A stretch of 41,416 nucleotides of DNA from an uncultured Prevotella sp. (GTDB lineage Bacteria; Bacteroidota; Bacteroidia; Bacteroidales; Bacteroidaceae), in NCBI GenBank assembly GCA_934219025.1, contig CAKQDG010000011.1:1-41416 (forward strand), read 5' to 3'. Shown here one piece after another: positions 8,346 to 17,551 of this stretch (position 1 is the stretch's first letter; every line of letters begins with the position of its first letter). The notes beneath the pieces are model-generated. The model saw only the letters and a program-made list of their open reading frames with translations. It searched no databases and was not told the origin of the DNA. A program made the translations under genes and the position numbers.

Positions 8346-10925
8346 TCGTATCATAAAACGTACTCCGTCTTTGTGTACTCCAGGATACAGATAATTCAAA
8401 CGGCGCACATATTCAACATGGACCAATTTGAATATATTATGTATGCCCGCTGCAATCTCCATATACGGCCGGTTCCTGTCCATAATATGACAGCCTTCAG
8501 GGAAATTCATCAAGATATCATCATTTGCATTCTGGGCAAGAGTAGGATTATTCTTGTCTGTCAGCGTACCCCAAAGACATTTGAAAGCAATATACTCACG
8601 CCACTTCAACTTTTTGAGCAACGGAATACGGTTGAATATTTTTCCGTTCATATCCCATGAGATATCAAGACTGGCAAAGCGGTCGTTTAGAAACTCCATG
8701 TTGTTAATCAACTGAAAGGTTTGGTCTTGAATGATATACGACAGATTTGTTGCCGGCAAGCACAACAACGGGAAAGGCACCTTGTTCCACTGCACTCCAC
8801 CACGCACATATGCATCTATCTTGCCCCAACTATTCATCCAGAAACGCTTGTAAATGCTTGCTTCAGTATAGTTGTAATTATAGTCGCCACCCAACAAGCC
8901 CTTAAATCCCATAGTATGGCTCAGAGTATATACCGGAGCATCGAAATTCATCTTCAGACGACGCTGTTTCGTATTTATAAACGTCTCGCCAGGAGCAAAA
9001 CGAAGTTCGGCCCGAAGCTCGGTTGTGCGGAACCTGCGAGAGAGAGCTCGAAGCGATGCATCATCCACTTCACCATCTGTAGATGCAGCATATAAACCGG
9101 TATAATCCCGCATAGGCAGGAAATACAGTTCGCCGCAGGCACGGTTTTCTTCCAACTTTGCCGCTATCGTGGTTTTAAAGCCCCAGTCTTCCTCACGTTC
9201 AAACGAAAGTTCCTGACGGTTATAGAACATCATCTTCTCTACCTTAGCCCATTTCAGAGATGTAAACACATTATCCTTGTCAGTATGCATAAATTTGTCT
9301 GACGGCGAACATACATCATAAGTGGAACTGAACGTAAGCGTGCGCTTAGGGAACTCTCTTGGCAAGTACTCCTTTTTGTTGAACGAATAAGTTACCTCAC
9401 CTTTATAATAATTTTTATGGCTACCCCATCCATGCGCATAATACCCGCTAAAGAACCAATGAGGATTAAGTTTCGCCGTGGTCTGTCCTGTCAGTCGCGT
9501 GCGGAACCCGTCAATACTGTTGCTTGTGAACATTGTATTGATTGGCCCTAAGTCAAACTTACTCGGATTTCCTGTTTCCACAAAATTCTCAATAAAAGCC
9601 TTCAGTCCGAAAATTATATACTTGAAGCCTTTAATCTGCTCCAGGTTATGAACAAAAGTGCTCATGTCGCTTTCACTCTTAGTGAGCTTCACCTGGCGAT
9701 ATTTATCCCAAAAGGCCTCGTCGCGCATCATGGCGTCGGCTTCTTTCACTTCTTTTGCCTTACCTTTGAAAAGTTGGCGAGGCAACTCGTCGAAAGCATA
9801 GTCAGACAAGCGGGTGTTTCTTATCACAACAGCCTTGCTGAGAAAACTTGCCACCTTCATCTCGGCAATCATGTCATCACGTGTCAGCACCCACGTACTG
9901 TCGGGCAATTGAGAAAATTCCTGTATCACTTTCAGGTCCTCCACAAAGTTCACGTCGCTCCGCTTAGGTATCGACAAGTCGCAGCGCTTTACCTGATACG
10001 AAGAATCTGCCAAGACATACAAATCGCCCTGAAAACCGAAATCCTGCTGGTTGTTTGGCATAAAACGCAGATGGATACATCTATCCTTGTCCACATCAAG
10101 CGTGTCTGTAATGTAATAGCGGTAAAAGCCTACAGCATCCTTGCCTATTGGAGATGTGAACGGATATTGCAGGAGACGTATCTGGTCGTCGTAGATGTTC
10201 ACGTCGGTAAACACGTCCTTCATAGCCGTGGTCAGGATATCACCAGTTTGAAACAAGTCGTTCACACCCGTTGAATTCTGACCCTTTACAATATTCTTCT
10301 CCGTTTTAGGATGCTTACGGTAAATACTTTGAGTAACAGTCTCGTCTACCGAAACAGGAAGAATAAGTTTTCCGTTATACTCGCATTTCTCCACCTGATC
10401 CTTAAGCCACGGCTTCTTTTTCAGCTTTGGCGATTCCAGTTTTTCCTTTGTGATATCGTTTATAGCCAAAGTGAGCTTTTGGTATTTGCAAAACTGATAA
10501 AAGTCACGATTGCTCAAATCTGTCTGTTTTTTCTTAGCTATAACCTTGCGCATCAATTCCACAGCAGGGTTATTTTTTCGTGAATATCTGTGTCTGCGCG
10601 ACTTGACCACGACGTTTCCAAGCAATTTGCTGTCTTGCTTCAAGTGCACATTGAACGTATTTTTCACCTTTGAATTAATTACCACGGTCTGCGAAACATA
10701 ACCTACGGCACTGAATGTCAGCTGCCATCCGTCATGCCTGCTTATCTGGTATTTGCCGTCGATTCCCGATGCCACAGCCACACCATGTCCTTTATATATA
10801 GCACTGGCATACGGAATACTGTCTCCCGTTTCTGCATCGATAATGTATCCTCTAATCTGAGCTTCCGACGCATGTGGCATAATCGCCAGAAGCAATAATA
10901 ATAATGTTATTCTGAAAACTCTCAA
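8334..10925 (-). CDS. DUF5686 / carboxypeptidase-like regulatory domain outer-membrane protein
   Basis: An 863-residue secreted protein. A signal peptide of about 22 residues is followed by a carboxypeptidase-regulatory-like beta-sandwich (IRGYIIDAETGDSIPYASA, then VSGIDGKY-like sequence) at about residues 24-110. A long DUF5686 region follows, with many alternating polar and aromatic strands towards the C-terminus, as expected for an outer-membrane beta-barrel; the last residue is Phe. Such proteins are common in Bacteroidetes, but their role is poorly defined. The only start that keeps the signal peptide is TTG at 10925, because an in-frame stop lies upstream without an ATG. It appears to be a single-gene unit. 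Confidence 0.85.
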   Translation of the reverse strand: MRVFRITLLLLLLAIMPHASEAQIRGYIIDAETGDSIPYASAIYKGHGVAVASGIDGKYQISRHDGWQLTFSAVGYVSQTVVINSKVKNTFNVHLKQDSKLLGNVVVKSRRHRYSRKNNPAVELMRKVIAKKKQTDLSNRDFYQFCKYQKLTLAINDITKEKLESPKLKKKPWLKDQVEKCEYNGKLILPVSVDETVTQSIYRKHPKTEKNIVKGQNSTGVNDLFQTGDILTTAMKDVFTDVNIYDDQIRLLQYPFTSPIGKDAVGFYRYYITDTLDVDKDRCIHLRFMPNNQQDFGFQGDLYVLADSSYQVKRCDLSIPKRSDVNFVEDLKVIQEFSQLPDSTWVLTRDDMIAEMKVASFLSKAVVIRNTRLSDYAFDELPRQLFKGKAKEVKEADAMMRDEAFWDKYRQVKLTKSESDMSTFVHNLEQIKGFKYIIFGLKAFIENFVETGNPSKFDLGPINTMFTSNSIDGFRTRLTGQTTAKLNPHWFFSGYYAHGWGSHKNYYKGEVTYSFNKKEYLPREFPKRTLTFSSTYDVCSPSDKFMHTDKDNVFTSLKWAKVEKMMFYNRQELSFEREEDWGFKTTIAAKLEENRACGELYFLPMRDYTGLYAASTDGEVDDASLRALSRRFRTTELRAELRFAPGETFINTKQRRLKMNFDAPVYTLSHTMGFKGLLGGDYNYNYTEASIYKRFWMNSWGKIDAYVRGGVQWNKVPFPLLCLPATNLSYIIQDQTFQLINNMEFLNDRFASLDISWDMNGKIFNRIPLLKKLKWREYIAFKCLWGTLTDKNNPTLAQNANDDILMNFPEGCHIMDRNRPYMEIAAGIHNIFKLVHVEYVRRLNYLYPGVHKDGVRFMIRMTF

Positions 10926-11011
10926 ACTACTGCAATTTATTGAAATACCCCAATCTGCCCAGAATTATGCTACTGATATTTGGCAGACAACTAAATATAT
11001 GAAAAACATTC

Positions 11012-11075
11012 AAAAAGGCTGTGCTAGACACGGCTCCATACTTGAAGCAGTTTAAGCTCCGTATCTTGCACAGTC
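11012..11075 (-). terminator. Rho-independent terminator of the inositol phosphate synthase gene
   Basis: On the minus strand a long two-part stem (GACTGTGC/GCACAGCC, then AGATACGG/CCGTGTCT with one wobble pair) is followed by five T residues. It lies 48 bp past the ino1 stop. Confidence 0.75.
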
Positions 11076-11122
11076 TTATTTTATATATAATGTATATTAT
11101 CCCGATTTACAAACTAAAGCTA

Positions 11123-12448
11123 TCAGTCAATCTCCTCGTCAGCCTCGTATCCACCCATTTCGCGGATGGCATTCTTGAGCATAGTGTATTGCTGATACAG
11201 ATTGTTCACAGCCTCCTCGCCCTTGGTGTAGTCGTGCATCGGACTCTTCAGGAAGAAACTCAAGAAGCGTTGTGTGCCGTATTTTCCTGCACGCATTGCG
11301 AGGTCGCTCAGCAAGCAGAGATCAAGAAGCAGAGGTGCTGCAAGGATAGAATCGCGGCACAGGAAATTTATCTTTATCTGCATAGGATATCCCATCCATC
11401 CAAAGATGTCTATATTGTCCCATCCCTCCTTGTTGTCGTTGCGTGGCGGATAGTAATTGATGCGCACCTTGTGGTAATACTGAGTATCCTCGTCGTTGCC
11501 ATGTCCATATAGGTCTGGCTGCACGTCAGGTTTAAGGATTGTCTCCAGCGTAGACAACTTGCTCACCTCTTTAGTATGGAAGTTTGCCGGTTCGTCAAGA
11601 ACGAGTCCGTCGCGGTTGCCAAGGATATTTGTAGAGAACCATCCGCTCAGTCCCAGACAGCGTGTTCCGATAATTGGTGCGAATCCGCTCTTGACAAGAG
11701 TCTGCCCTGTTTTGAAATCCTTGCCGGCGATAGGCATTTTCGTTTTTTCAGCGAGTTCCCACATTGCCGGGATATCCACCGTTGTGTTAGGTGCGCCCAT
11801 GATGAAAGGAGCTCCTTCGGTGAGGGCAGCATAGGCATAACACATCGAAGGTGCGATGTGTTCGCGGTCGTCAGCCTTCATTGCCTTTTCCAAATCCTCC
11901 AGTTTATAGTGCACCTTTTCGTCTACAGGCACATATATTTCCGTTGAAGCAGCCCATATCACCACGATACGAGAGCAGTTGTTTTCTTTTTTGAAATTGC
12001 GTATATCCTCGCGCAGAGCCTCAACCATTTCCCATCTGGTTTTGCAGTCTTTCACGTTGTCGCCATCAAGACGCTTAGCATAGTTTTTGTCGAAAGCGGC
12101 TTTCATCGGCTTGATTTTTTCCAGTTCGTCTTTCACTGGGTCTATGTCTTTCTCCTTCAGCACCTCGGCATACATTGCAGCCTGATATGCATTCTGCGGA
12201 TATACGTCCCACGTGCCGAACACGATATCGTCGAGCGATGCCAGTGGCACGATGTCTTTGTAGTGTAGATATTTTTTGTCGTTTCCCTTGCCCACACGTA
12301 TTTTGTCATACTGTGTCATAGAACCGACAGGTTTTGTTAATCCCCGGCGTGTCATCAGCACTCCGGTCATGAATGTTGTTGCAACGGCTCCGTTGCCAAC
12401 AATCATAATTCCTAATTTGCCTTCAGCAGGCTTCACGTTTGTTTGCAT
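11123..12448 (-). CDS. ino1: Inositol-3-phosphate synthase (myo-inositol-1-phosphate synthase)
   Basis: This enzyme converts glucose 6-phosphate to inositol 3-phosphate with NAD, the first step to phosphatidylinositol and inositol sphingolipids in Bacteroidales. The 441-residue protein starts with the NAD-binding motif GIMIVGNGAVATTF. It carries family blocks such as GWFSTNILGNRDG, YGHGNDEDTQYYHKVRI and KINFLCRDSILAAPLLLDL. An open frame extends upstream to 12589, but a promoter box TATATTTG at 12504-12497 lies inside that extension. The ATG at 12448 also gives a normal N-terminus, so I use it. No other inositol-lipid genes are adjacent. Confidence 0.93.
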   Translation of the reverse strand: MQTNVKPAEGKLGIMIVGNGAVATTFMTGVLMTRRGLTKPVGSMTQYDKIRVGKGNDKKYLHYKDIVPLASLDDIVFGTWDVYPQNAYQAAMYAEVLKEKDIDPVKDELEKIKPMKAAFDKNYAKRLDGDNVKDCKTRWEMVEALREDIRNFKKENNCSRIVVIWAASTEIYVPVDEKVHYKLEDLEKAMKADDREHIAPSMCYAYAALTEGAPFIMGAPNTTVDIPAMWELAEKTKMPIAGKDFKTGQTLVKSGFAPIIGTRCLGLSGWFSTNILGNRDGLVLDEPANFHTKEVSKLSTLETILKPDVQPDLYGHGNDEDTQYYHKVRINYYPPRNDNKEGWDNIDIFGWMGYPMQIKINFLCRDSILAAPLLLDLCLLSDLAMRAGKYGTQRFLSFFLKSPMHDYTKGEEAVNNLYQQYTMLKNAIREMGGYEADEEID

Positions 12449-12496
12449 TATGTTAATAGTATGTTTAAAATTAGCCGAAACTTGAAAAATATTTTG

Positions 12497-12504
12497 CAAA
12501 TATA
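12497..12504 (-). promoter_or_regulatory. Putative -7 promoter box for ino1
   Basis: On the minus strand TATATTTG matches TAnnTTTG, 49 bp before the chosen ATG. It argues against the longer frame starting at 12589. Confidence 0.55.
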
Positions 12505-12692
12505 AAATTTTAATGCCAATATTTCCTATTGTTATAGCGTTAAATAAAGTTTTAATGTTATAAGTGTAGAAGTTTATACCACTTTTCAAGAACGTTTTGC
12601 TTATTTTGGTACAAACTTATGCCCATTAATAACACTATTTTATGTGAACCGCCACTAAGCTAAAGGCTTAGCAGCAGCCCACGTTGCTGTTA

Positions 12693-12711
12693 CACAAAAA
12701 AAGCTTTTGTG
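12693..12711. terminator. Possible terminator hairpin downstream of ald
   Basis: The A/T-rich palindrome CACAAAA/TTTTGTG lies just past the ald stop, with a T run on the minus strand. Two further small hairpins (around 12656-12672 and 12672-12689) follow. The rest of 12590-12720 holds no gene that I can see. Confidence 0.4.
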
Positions 12712-12720
12712 AAGTATCTG

Positions 12721-13827
12721 CTACAGTTCAAGTTTTTTGTACTCCATGCCGTAGACATCGGCAACAGCCTTGAACACGACATTGCCATTGACTATGTTCA
12801 GACCTTTGTAAAGGGCAGGATCCTCCTTGCAAGCTTTTTTCCACCCTTTATCTGCGAGTGCGAGTGCATATTTCAGAGTGGCATTGGTGAGAGCCAGCGT
12901 TGATGTGTTTGGCACAGCCCCCGGAATGTTTGCCACGGCATAATGCAGAATTCCGTCCACCATATAGGTAGGTTCCGAATGAGTTGTGGGGTGTGATGTC
13001 TCGAAGCATCCGCCCTGGTCTATCGCCACATCCACGAGAACGGTTCCCGGCTCCATAAGTTTCAGCATATCGCGTGTGATGAGATGCGGAGCCTTGTCGC
13101 CAGGAACGAGAACGCTGCCGACAACGATGTCGGCATCCGGCAACTGTTCGCGTATGTTGTGCTCTGTGGAATACAGCGTGTGCACATTCACAGGAAGTTC
13201 CATTTCAAGCTGGCGCAAACGGGGGAGCGAGATGTCAGTAATCCAAACATCGGCTCCAAGTCCGGCAGCCATTCTTGCGGCAGCCTCGCCCACAGTTCCT
13301 CCTCCGAGCACAAGCACCTTTGTACGGTTTACTCCCGGAACTCCACTTATAAGTTTTCCCTTACCGCCTTTAGTTTTTTGCAGATAATATGCTCCGTTGA
13401 TTGTAGCCATACGTCCTGCCACTTCGCTCATCGGAATGAGGAGCGGCAAGCGGTGGTCGGGAGTTTCCACAGTTTCGTAAGCCAGACACACTGCCCCACT
13501 CTCTATCATTGCGTCTGTCAGCTCGCGGTCGCATGCAAAATGGAAATAAGTGAACACAAGCTGGTCTTTTTTTATCAATTTGTATTCCGGCTTGATTGGT
13601 TCCTTGACTTTTACAATCATCTCGGCCTCACGATAGACCGATTCGATGTCTGGAAGAATCTTTGCGCCGACCTTCACATACTGTTCATCGCCAAACCCAC
13701 TGTTGTCTCCGGCAGTATGCTGCACCATGACGGTGTGTCCGTGGCGGATAAGTTCTGCTACTCCGGCAGGCGTCATGCCCACTCTGTTCTCATTGTTCTT
13801 GATTTCTTTTGGAATACCGATTTTCAT
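12721..13827 (-). CDS. ald: Alanine dehydrogenase
   Basis: This enzyme catalyses the reversible NAD-dependent deamination of L-alanine to pyruvate and ammonia. The 368-residue protein begins MKIGIPKEIKNNENRVGMTP, the standard N-terminus with the substrate-binding arginine. It contains VLVLGGGTVGEAAARMA, the Rossmann GxGxxG motif, at around residue 170. A further conserved block is LVDVAIDQGGCFETS. The open frame extends 39 codons upstream, but that sequence is not conserved-looking and the ATG at 13827 matches the family start. The gene diverges from the hybrid regulator at 14086. A regulatory link is possible but not shown. Confidence 0.94.
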   Translation of the reverse strand: MKIGIPKEIKNNENRVGMTPAGVAELIRHGHTVMVQHTAGDNSGFGDEQYVKVGAKILPDIESVYREAEMIVKVKEPIKPEYKLIKKDQLVFTYFHFACDRELTDAMIESGAVCLAYETVETPDHRLPLLIPMSEVAGRMATINGAYYLQKTKGGKGKLISGVPGVNRTKVLVLGGGTVGEAAARMAAGLGADVWITDISLPRLRQLEMELPVNVHTLYSTEHNIREQLPDADIVVGSVLVPGDKAPHLITRDMLKLMEPGTVLVDVAIDQGGCFETSHPTTHSEPTYMVDGILHYAVANIPGAVPNTSTLALTNATLKYALALADKGWKKACKEDPALYKGLNIVNGNVVFKAVADVYGMEYKKLEL

Positions 13828-13944
13828 AATATACAAGTTTTTGAAGGTTACACATCGTTTTCCGGCGGTAAATATATGAAAAAAGAGGAAACGCTGTACG
13901 GCCCGAAGAAACTTTTTTTCGATTTTTCCGTTGCTTTTCATCAA

Positions 13945-13960
13945 TATTGTTGCAACAATA
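13945..13960. promoter_or_regulatory. Perfect 16-bp palindrome, possible operator
   Basis: TATTGTTGCAACAATA is its own reverse complement. It sits 12 bp upstream of the TACATTTG box, over the expected -33 position, in the divergent ald/regulator intergenic region. Its placement suits a repressor or autoregulatory site. Confidence 0.5.
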
Positions 13961-13972
13961 AAGATTTTAGAC

Positions 13973-13980
13973 TACATTTG
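13973..13980 (+). promoter_or_regulatory. Putative -7 promoter box for the hybrid regulator
   Basis: TACATTTG matches TAnnTTTG. A TTG about 20 bp upstream (13950-13952) can serve as the -33 element. It predicts a leader of about 100 nt. Confidence 0.6.
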
Positions 13981-14085
13981 CAAAGAGAATGTTGCAAAAA
14001 GGCTGTTGTATGATAACATAAGCCTCATATCTATAAATATTTCATAAAAGCACTCTACATATAAGAAGACAGACAATTCAGAACT

Positions 14086-16875
14086 ATGAAAAAGATATCC
14101 ACATTATTATATTATGTAGCCTCGGCATTGTTTCTTGTTGCAGTTTGCATTGTTGCCATAAATTGTTCCAACAAGAAGCATACATATAAGATAGGTGTTT
14201 CGCAATGCTCGGAAGACGAATGGCGCGACAAGCTGAACAGCGAGATAAAGATGATGAGCTATATCGACGAGTCGATAGACGTTGTCATCAAGAAGACCGA
14301 CGACAACAACAAGATGCAAATAGCCCAGATAGACAGTCTGATAGACATGGGCATTGACCTTCTTGTGGTTTCCCCCAACGAGGTTGATGCCGTGACGCCT
14401 GCGGTGGAAAAAGCTTACAAGAAGGGAATTCCCGTGATACTGTATGACAGGAAGATAAAGTCCAACTGCTACAACACATTCATCGGCAGCAACAACTACA
14501 AGATGGGCTACGACCTTGGCAAATATATAGCAAGCAAACTTGGCGGCAAAGGCAGCGTGGCAGAAATCAAGGGACTGAAGGGCTCTTCGCCCTCCATCGA
14601 CAGACACCGTGGCTTTTCTGACGCATTGAAAGAATATCCGGGGATAAGGATTATAGCATCTGAATTCGGGAATTGGGAACAGGATAGTGCCGAATCTGCA
14701 ATGGAAAAGATATTGAAGGGCGGCGAACTGCCTGACTACGTATTTGCCCACAACGACCGTATGGCATACGGTGCATACCAGAAGGCAAAGGCGAGCAACA
14801 AGGCAGACAAGATGAAATTTGTGGGTATCGACGGCATGCTGGGCAACAAACAGGGCATCGACCTTGTGTGCAAAGGCATACTTGATGCTTCTTACCTTAA
14901 CCCGACGAGTGGCGACGAGGTTATAAAACTTGCCAAGAAGATTCTTGCCGGCAAGAAAGTGAACAAGGAAAACGACCTCGCCACGACAATCATAACGCGA
15001 GACAATGCCGAACTGACGCTCATGGCGGCAAAGAACGCCGAAAGGCAGAGGGAGATTCTCGAAGACCTGCATAGCCAGGTGAACAAATACGAGGGGTATT
15101 ATGAAGCGCAGACCTTGTTTGTGTGGCTGCTGGGATTCTTGCTGTTTGTCGTTGTCATAGGCTCTGTCTTTATATACAAGAGCTACCTGACGAAAAACAG
15201 GCTTTCCGTGCAGCTGACAAAGAAGAATCAGGAACTTGAACGGCTGAACGAGGAGGTTATAGAGCTAACGCAGTCGAGGCTCGCCTTCTTTACCAACGTG
15301 AGCCACGAGCTACGCACGCCGCTGACTCTTATCCTCGATCCGCTCGAAAGGATTCTCTCAGACAAGTCGATAAGCAAACCCACCATGGGGCTGCTGAATA
15401 TAGTGCAGCGCAGTGCCAAGACGCTGAAGCAACTTGTTGACGACATAATGGACTTCAGAAAGATACAGAACGGCAAGATGAAGCTCAAGCTATCAAACTT
15501 CGACTTGGCGGCAAAGCTGAAGAGTTGGGTGGACGATTTCTACCCGTCGGCAGAAATCAGAAAGATAAGCCTGATGATCAATACCGAGGCCTTTACCCAC
15601 AGCGAGGTAAAGGCAGACGAGGACAAGTTGAACAGAATCGTGTTCAACCTCGTGAGCAACGCGCTGAAATATACGCCGGCAGGCGGAACCGTGACCGTGT
15701 CGCTGAGCGATGCCCCGGGCAACAGACTTAGACTGAGCGTGAAGGATACCGGACGAGGAATTTCAGAGAGCGAACAGAAAAAAGTGTTCGACCGCTTCTA
15801 TCAGGCTCAGAACTCCACCGGCGGCACGGGAATAGGTCTTGCCGTGGTCAAGGCCTATGCCGAGTTGCACAACGGCGAGGCAACGGTGGAAAGCGAACTC
15901 GGAAAAGGAACCGACTTCACGGTAACAATGCCATGCTGCCAAGAAGAATATCAGGAAGATAGTCAGAACTACGCCAGCGGCGACACGACGGAAAGGCTGA
16001 CTTCCACAACGTCCTCTGCTCCACTTGCCGAAGACACGGCATCTGCAAAAACAGACGATGCTGCGGAAGACGGTAAAGAGCGTGCAAAACTGCTTGTAAT
16101 AGACGACAACAAGGACATCAGAGACTATATCAGCAGCACATTTGCCAATGATTACGAGATAATCGAGGCAGACAACGGAAAGGACGGACTGGAACAGGCC
16201 TTGAAATACGTTCCCGACATTGTGGTATGCGATGTGATGATGCCGCAGATGAACGGAATTGAATTCTGCTCGGCACTGAAACGAAATACGGCAATTTGTC
16301 ATATCCCGGTAATTCTGCTCACTGCGAAGACGCTCGACGAGCAGAGGGTTGAAGGTTATGAGCACGGAGCGGATTCGTATATCACCAAACCTTTCAACAG
16401 CAAGGTGCTCAAAGCAAGAATAGACAATTTGCTGAACAACAGAAACACCCTTTCCAATCTTTTTGGCAAGACGTCAGAACAAAGTCAAAACACTGTAGAG
16501 GGCGAGGAGCATAAAGATGCAGAAGGCAAGGACGCCACAAACGGACTGAGCCGGATGGACAGCGAATTTCTGAACCAGTTGCGCTCTATCATCAGGAGCA
16601 ATATGGCAAACACAGACTTCGGAGTGGAGGATATAAGCAGCAAGGTGGGACTGAGCCGAGTGCAACTATACCGCAAGGTGAAAGCGATAACGGGCACATC
16701 GGTGGTTGATTTGCTGCGACGTGCACGACTGCAGGAAGCGCAGAAACTGCTGACGGATACAAACAAGAGTATATCTGAAATTGCCTATGAAGTGGGGTTC
16801 TCATCGCCCTCATATTTCACAAAATGCTATAAAGACGAGTATGACACACTACCCGGAGATGCAAGAAATTCGTGA
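14086..16875 (+). CDS. Hybrid two-component system protein with periplasmic sugar-binding sensor
   Basis: This is a one-protein sensor and transcription regulator of 929 residues spanning the inner membrane. An N-terminal membrane or signal segment (about 1-26) is followed by a type I periplasmic-binding (LacI/ribose-binding-like) sensor at about 37-310. A membrane helix lies at about 344-364. The HisKA box FFTNVSHELRTPL has its phospho-histidine near residue 407. The HATPase has its N box near 512 and DTGRGIS near 556. The receiver begins LLVIDDNKD with phospho-Asp near 716. A C-terminal AraC-type helix-turn-helix domain lies at about 830-920. The architecture resembles the Bacteroides thetaiotaomicron fructose sensor BT1754, but no SusC/SusD or glycoside hydrolase genes are nearby. 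The ligand is unknown; a monosaccharide is likely. Confidence 0.92.
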   Translation: MKKISTLLYYVASALFLVAVCIVAINCSNKKHTYKIGVSQCSEDEWRDKLNSEIKMMSYIDESIDVVIKKTDDNNKMQIAQIDSLIDMGIDLLVVSPNEVDAVTPAVEKAYKKGIPVILYDRKIKSNCYNTFIGSNNYKMGYDLGKYIASKLGGKGSVAEIKGLKGSSPSIDRHRGFSDALKEYPGIRIIASEFGNWEQDSAESAMEKILKGGELPDYVFAHNDRMAYGAYQKAKASNKADKMKFVGIDGMLGNKQGIDLVCKGILDASYLNPTSGDEVIKLAKKILAGKKVNKENDLATTIITRDNAELTLMAAKNAERQREILEDLHSQVNKYEGYYEAQTLFVWLLGFLLFVVVIGSVFIYKSYLTKNRLSVQLTKKNQELERLNEEVIELTQSRLAFFTNVSHELRTPLTLILDPLERILSDKSISKPTMGLLNIVQRSAKTLKQLVDDIMDFRKIQNGKMKLKLSNFDLAAKLKSWVDDFYPSAEIRKISLMINTEAFTHSEVKADEDKLNRIVFNLVSNALKYTPAGGTVTVSLSDAPGNRLRLSVKDTGRGISESEQKKVFDRFYQAQNSTGGTGIGLAVVKAYAELHNGEATVESELGKGTDFTVTMPCCQEEYQEDSQNYASGDTTERLTSTTSSAPLAEDTASAKTDDAAEDGKERAKLLVIDDNKDIRDYISSTFANDYEIIEADNGKDGLEQALKYVPDIVVCDVMMPQMNGIEFCSALKRNTAICHIPVILLTAKTLDEQRVEGYEHGADSYITKPFNSKVLKARIDNLLNNRNTLSNLFGKTSEQSQNTVEGEEHKDAEGKDATNGLSRMDSEFLNQLRSIIRSNMANTDFGVEDISSKVGLSRVQLYRKVKAITGTSVVDLLRRARLQEAQKLLTDTNKSISEIAYEVGFSSPSYFTKCYKDEYDTLPGDARNS

Positions 16876-16927
16876 TGCTTCGGATTATTTAGCCTACGGA
16901 ATAATACAAATGTTGCACATCTATAAC

Positions 16928-16978
16928 AAAAAACGTTCATTTTTCGTGAAAATACGAGAAACGAACGTTTTTTGCTTT
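16928..16978 (+). terminator. Rho-independent terminator after the hybrid regulator
   Basis: Arms AAAAAACGTTC (16928-16938) and GAACGTTTTTT (16963-16973) enclose a second short stem TTTTCGT/ATACGAGAA. A T-rich tract follows. It lies about 53 bp past the stop. Confidence 0.75.
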
Positions 16979-17019
16979 TCTATGAACATTTTTTTATAGC
17001 GACTACCGAACATTATATC

Positions 17020-17220
17020 TACTTTTGCAACCGAAATATTGTAGATATGAGTTCTTCCAATCTGTGAAGACCAAGAAGAACAAGACGCGGCTCATCAATT
17101 GCACATCATAGTATGTTGTGAATAGGATTAGCAAAAATGCAAAAAATGTACCCAGTTTTTTAATGTTTTACAAAACCAAAATGCATTATGTTCTACCATA
17201 CAGTTGATGAGCCGTTGTTT
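17020..17220 (+). ncRNA. Candidate small RNA or untranslated transcript
   Basis: A promoter box TACTTTTG at 17020-17027 stands alone, with no convincing reading frame before 17552. The sequence downstream contains an 11-bp inverted repeat (17088-17098 with 17204-17214) followed by a T-rich run. GAATAGGATTAGCAA is present at 17120-17134 and again at 17294-17308. A strong terminator at 17401-17448 could end a longer transcript. I do not recognise an RNA family. Confidence 0.35.
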
Positions 17221-17400
17221 TTTAAAAAGAAAATTCAGAAAAAACAATCAAATATATTAACAATATATAAAAAGAAGTAAAGTAAAGATTACAGAATAGG
17301 ATTAGCAAGGCAAAAGATTGGTTCAGGAATTAAAATTGAAACTTAAATAAAGTCTGAAGTAAATATTCAATAGGTAAAAAACAAAAAACTTCAGTAACTG

Positions 17401-17448
17401 TCGGTTCTTTTTAAGCAGTGATGCTTGAAAAGAACCGATTTTATTTTT
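17401..17448 (+). terminator. Strong Rho-independent terminator with no gene before it
   Basis: A 17-bp stem (17401-17417 with 17422-17438) with loop GTGA is followed by TTTTATTTTT. The nearest upstream protein gene ended at 16875 and has its own terminator. This one therefore implies an extra transcript starting near 17030. Confidence 0.8.
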
Positions 17449-17551
17449 GCGTATGAACAGAATTTAGTAATTTCGCATAAACAAAGAAAAACTTTCCACA
17501 TTTTACAAATTCAGAAAGACCTTCCCTGAACAAATATAAAAGACAACGAAA

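Noticed and set aside
12449..12589. N-terminal extension of inositol phosphate synthase
   Set aside because: A TAnnTTTG promoter box lies inside it and the ATG at 12448 gives the family N-terminus.
13828..13944. N-terminal extension of alanine dehydrogenase
   Set aside because: The family start MKIGIPKE is at 13827, and the extension reads as intergenic sequence.
13084..14013. Long plus-strand frame opposite ald
   Set aside because: It is antisense to alanine dehydrogenase and runs through the divergent promoter region.
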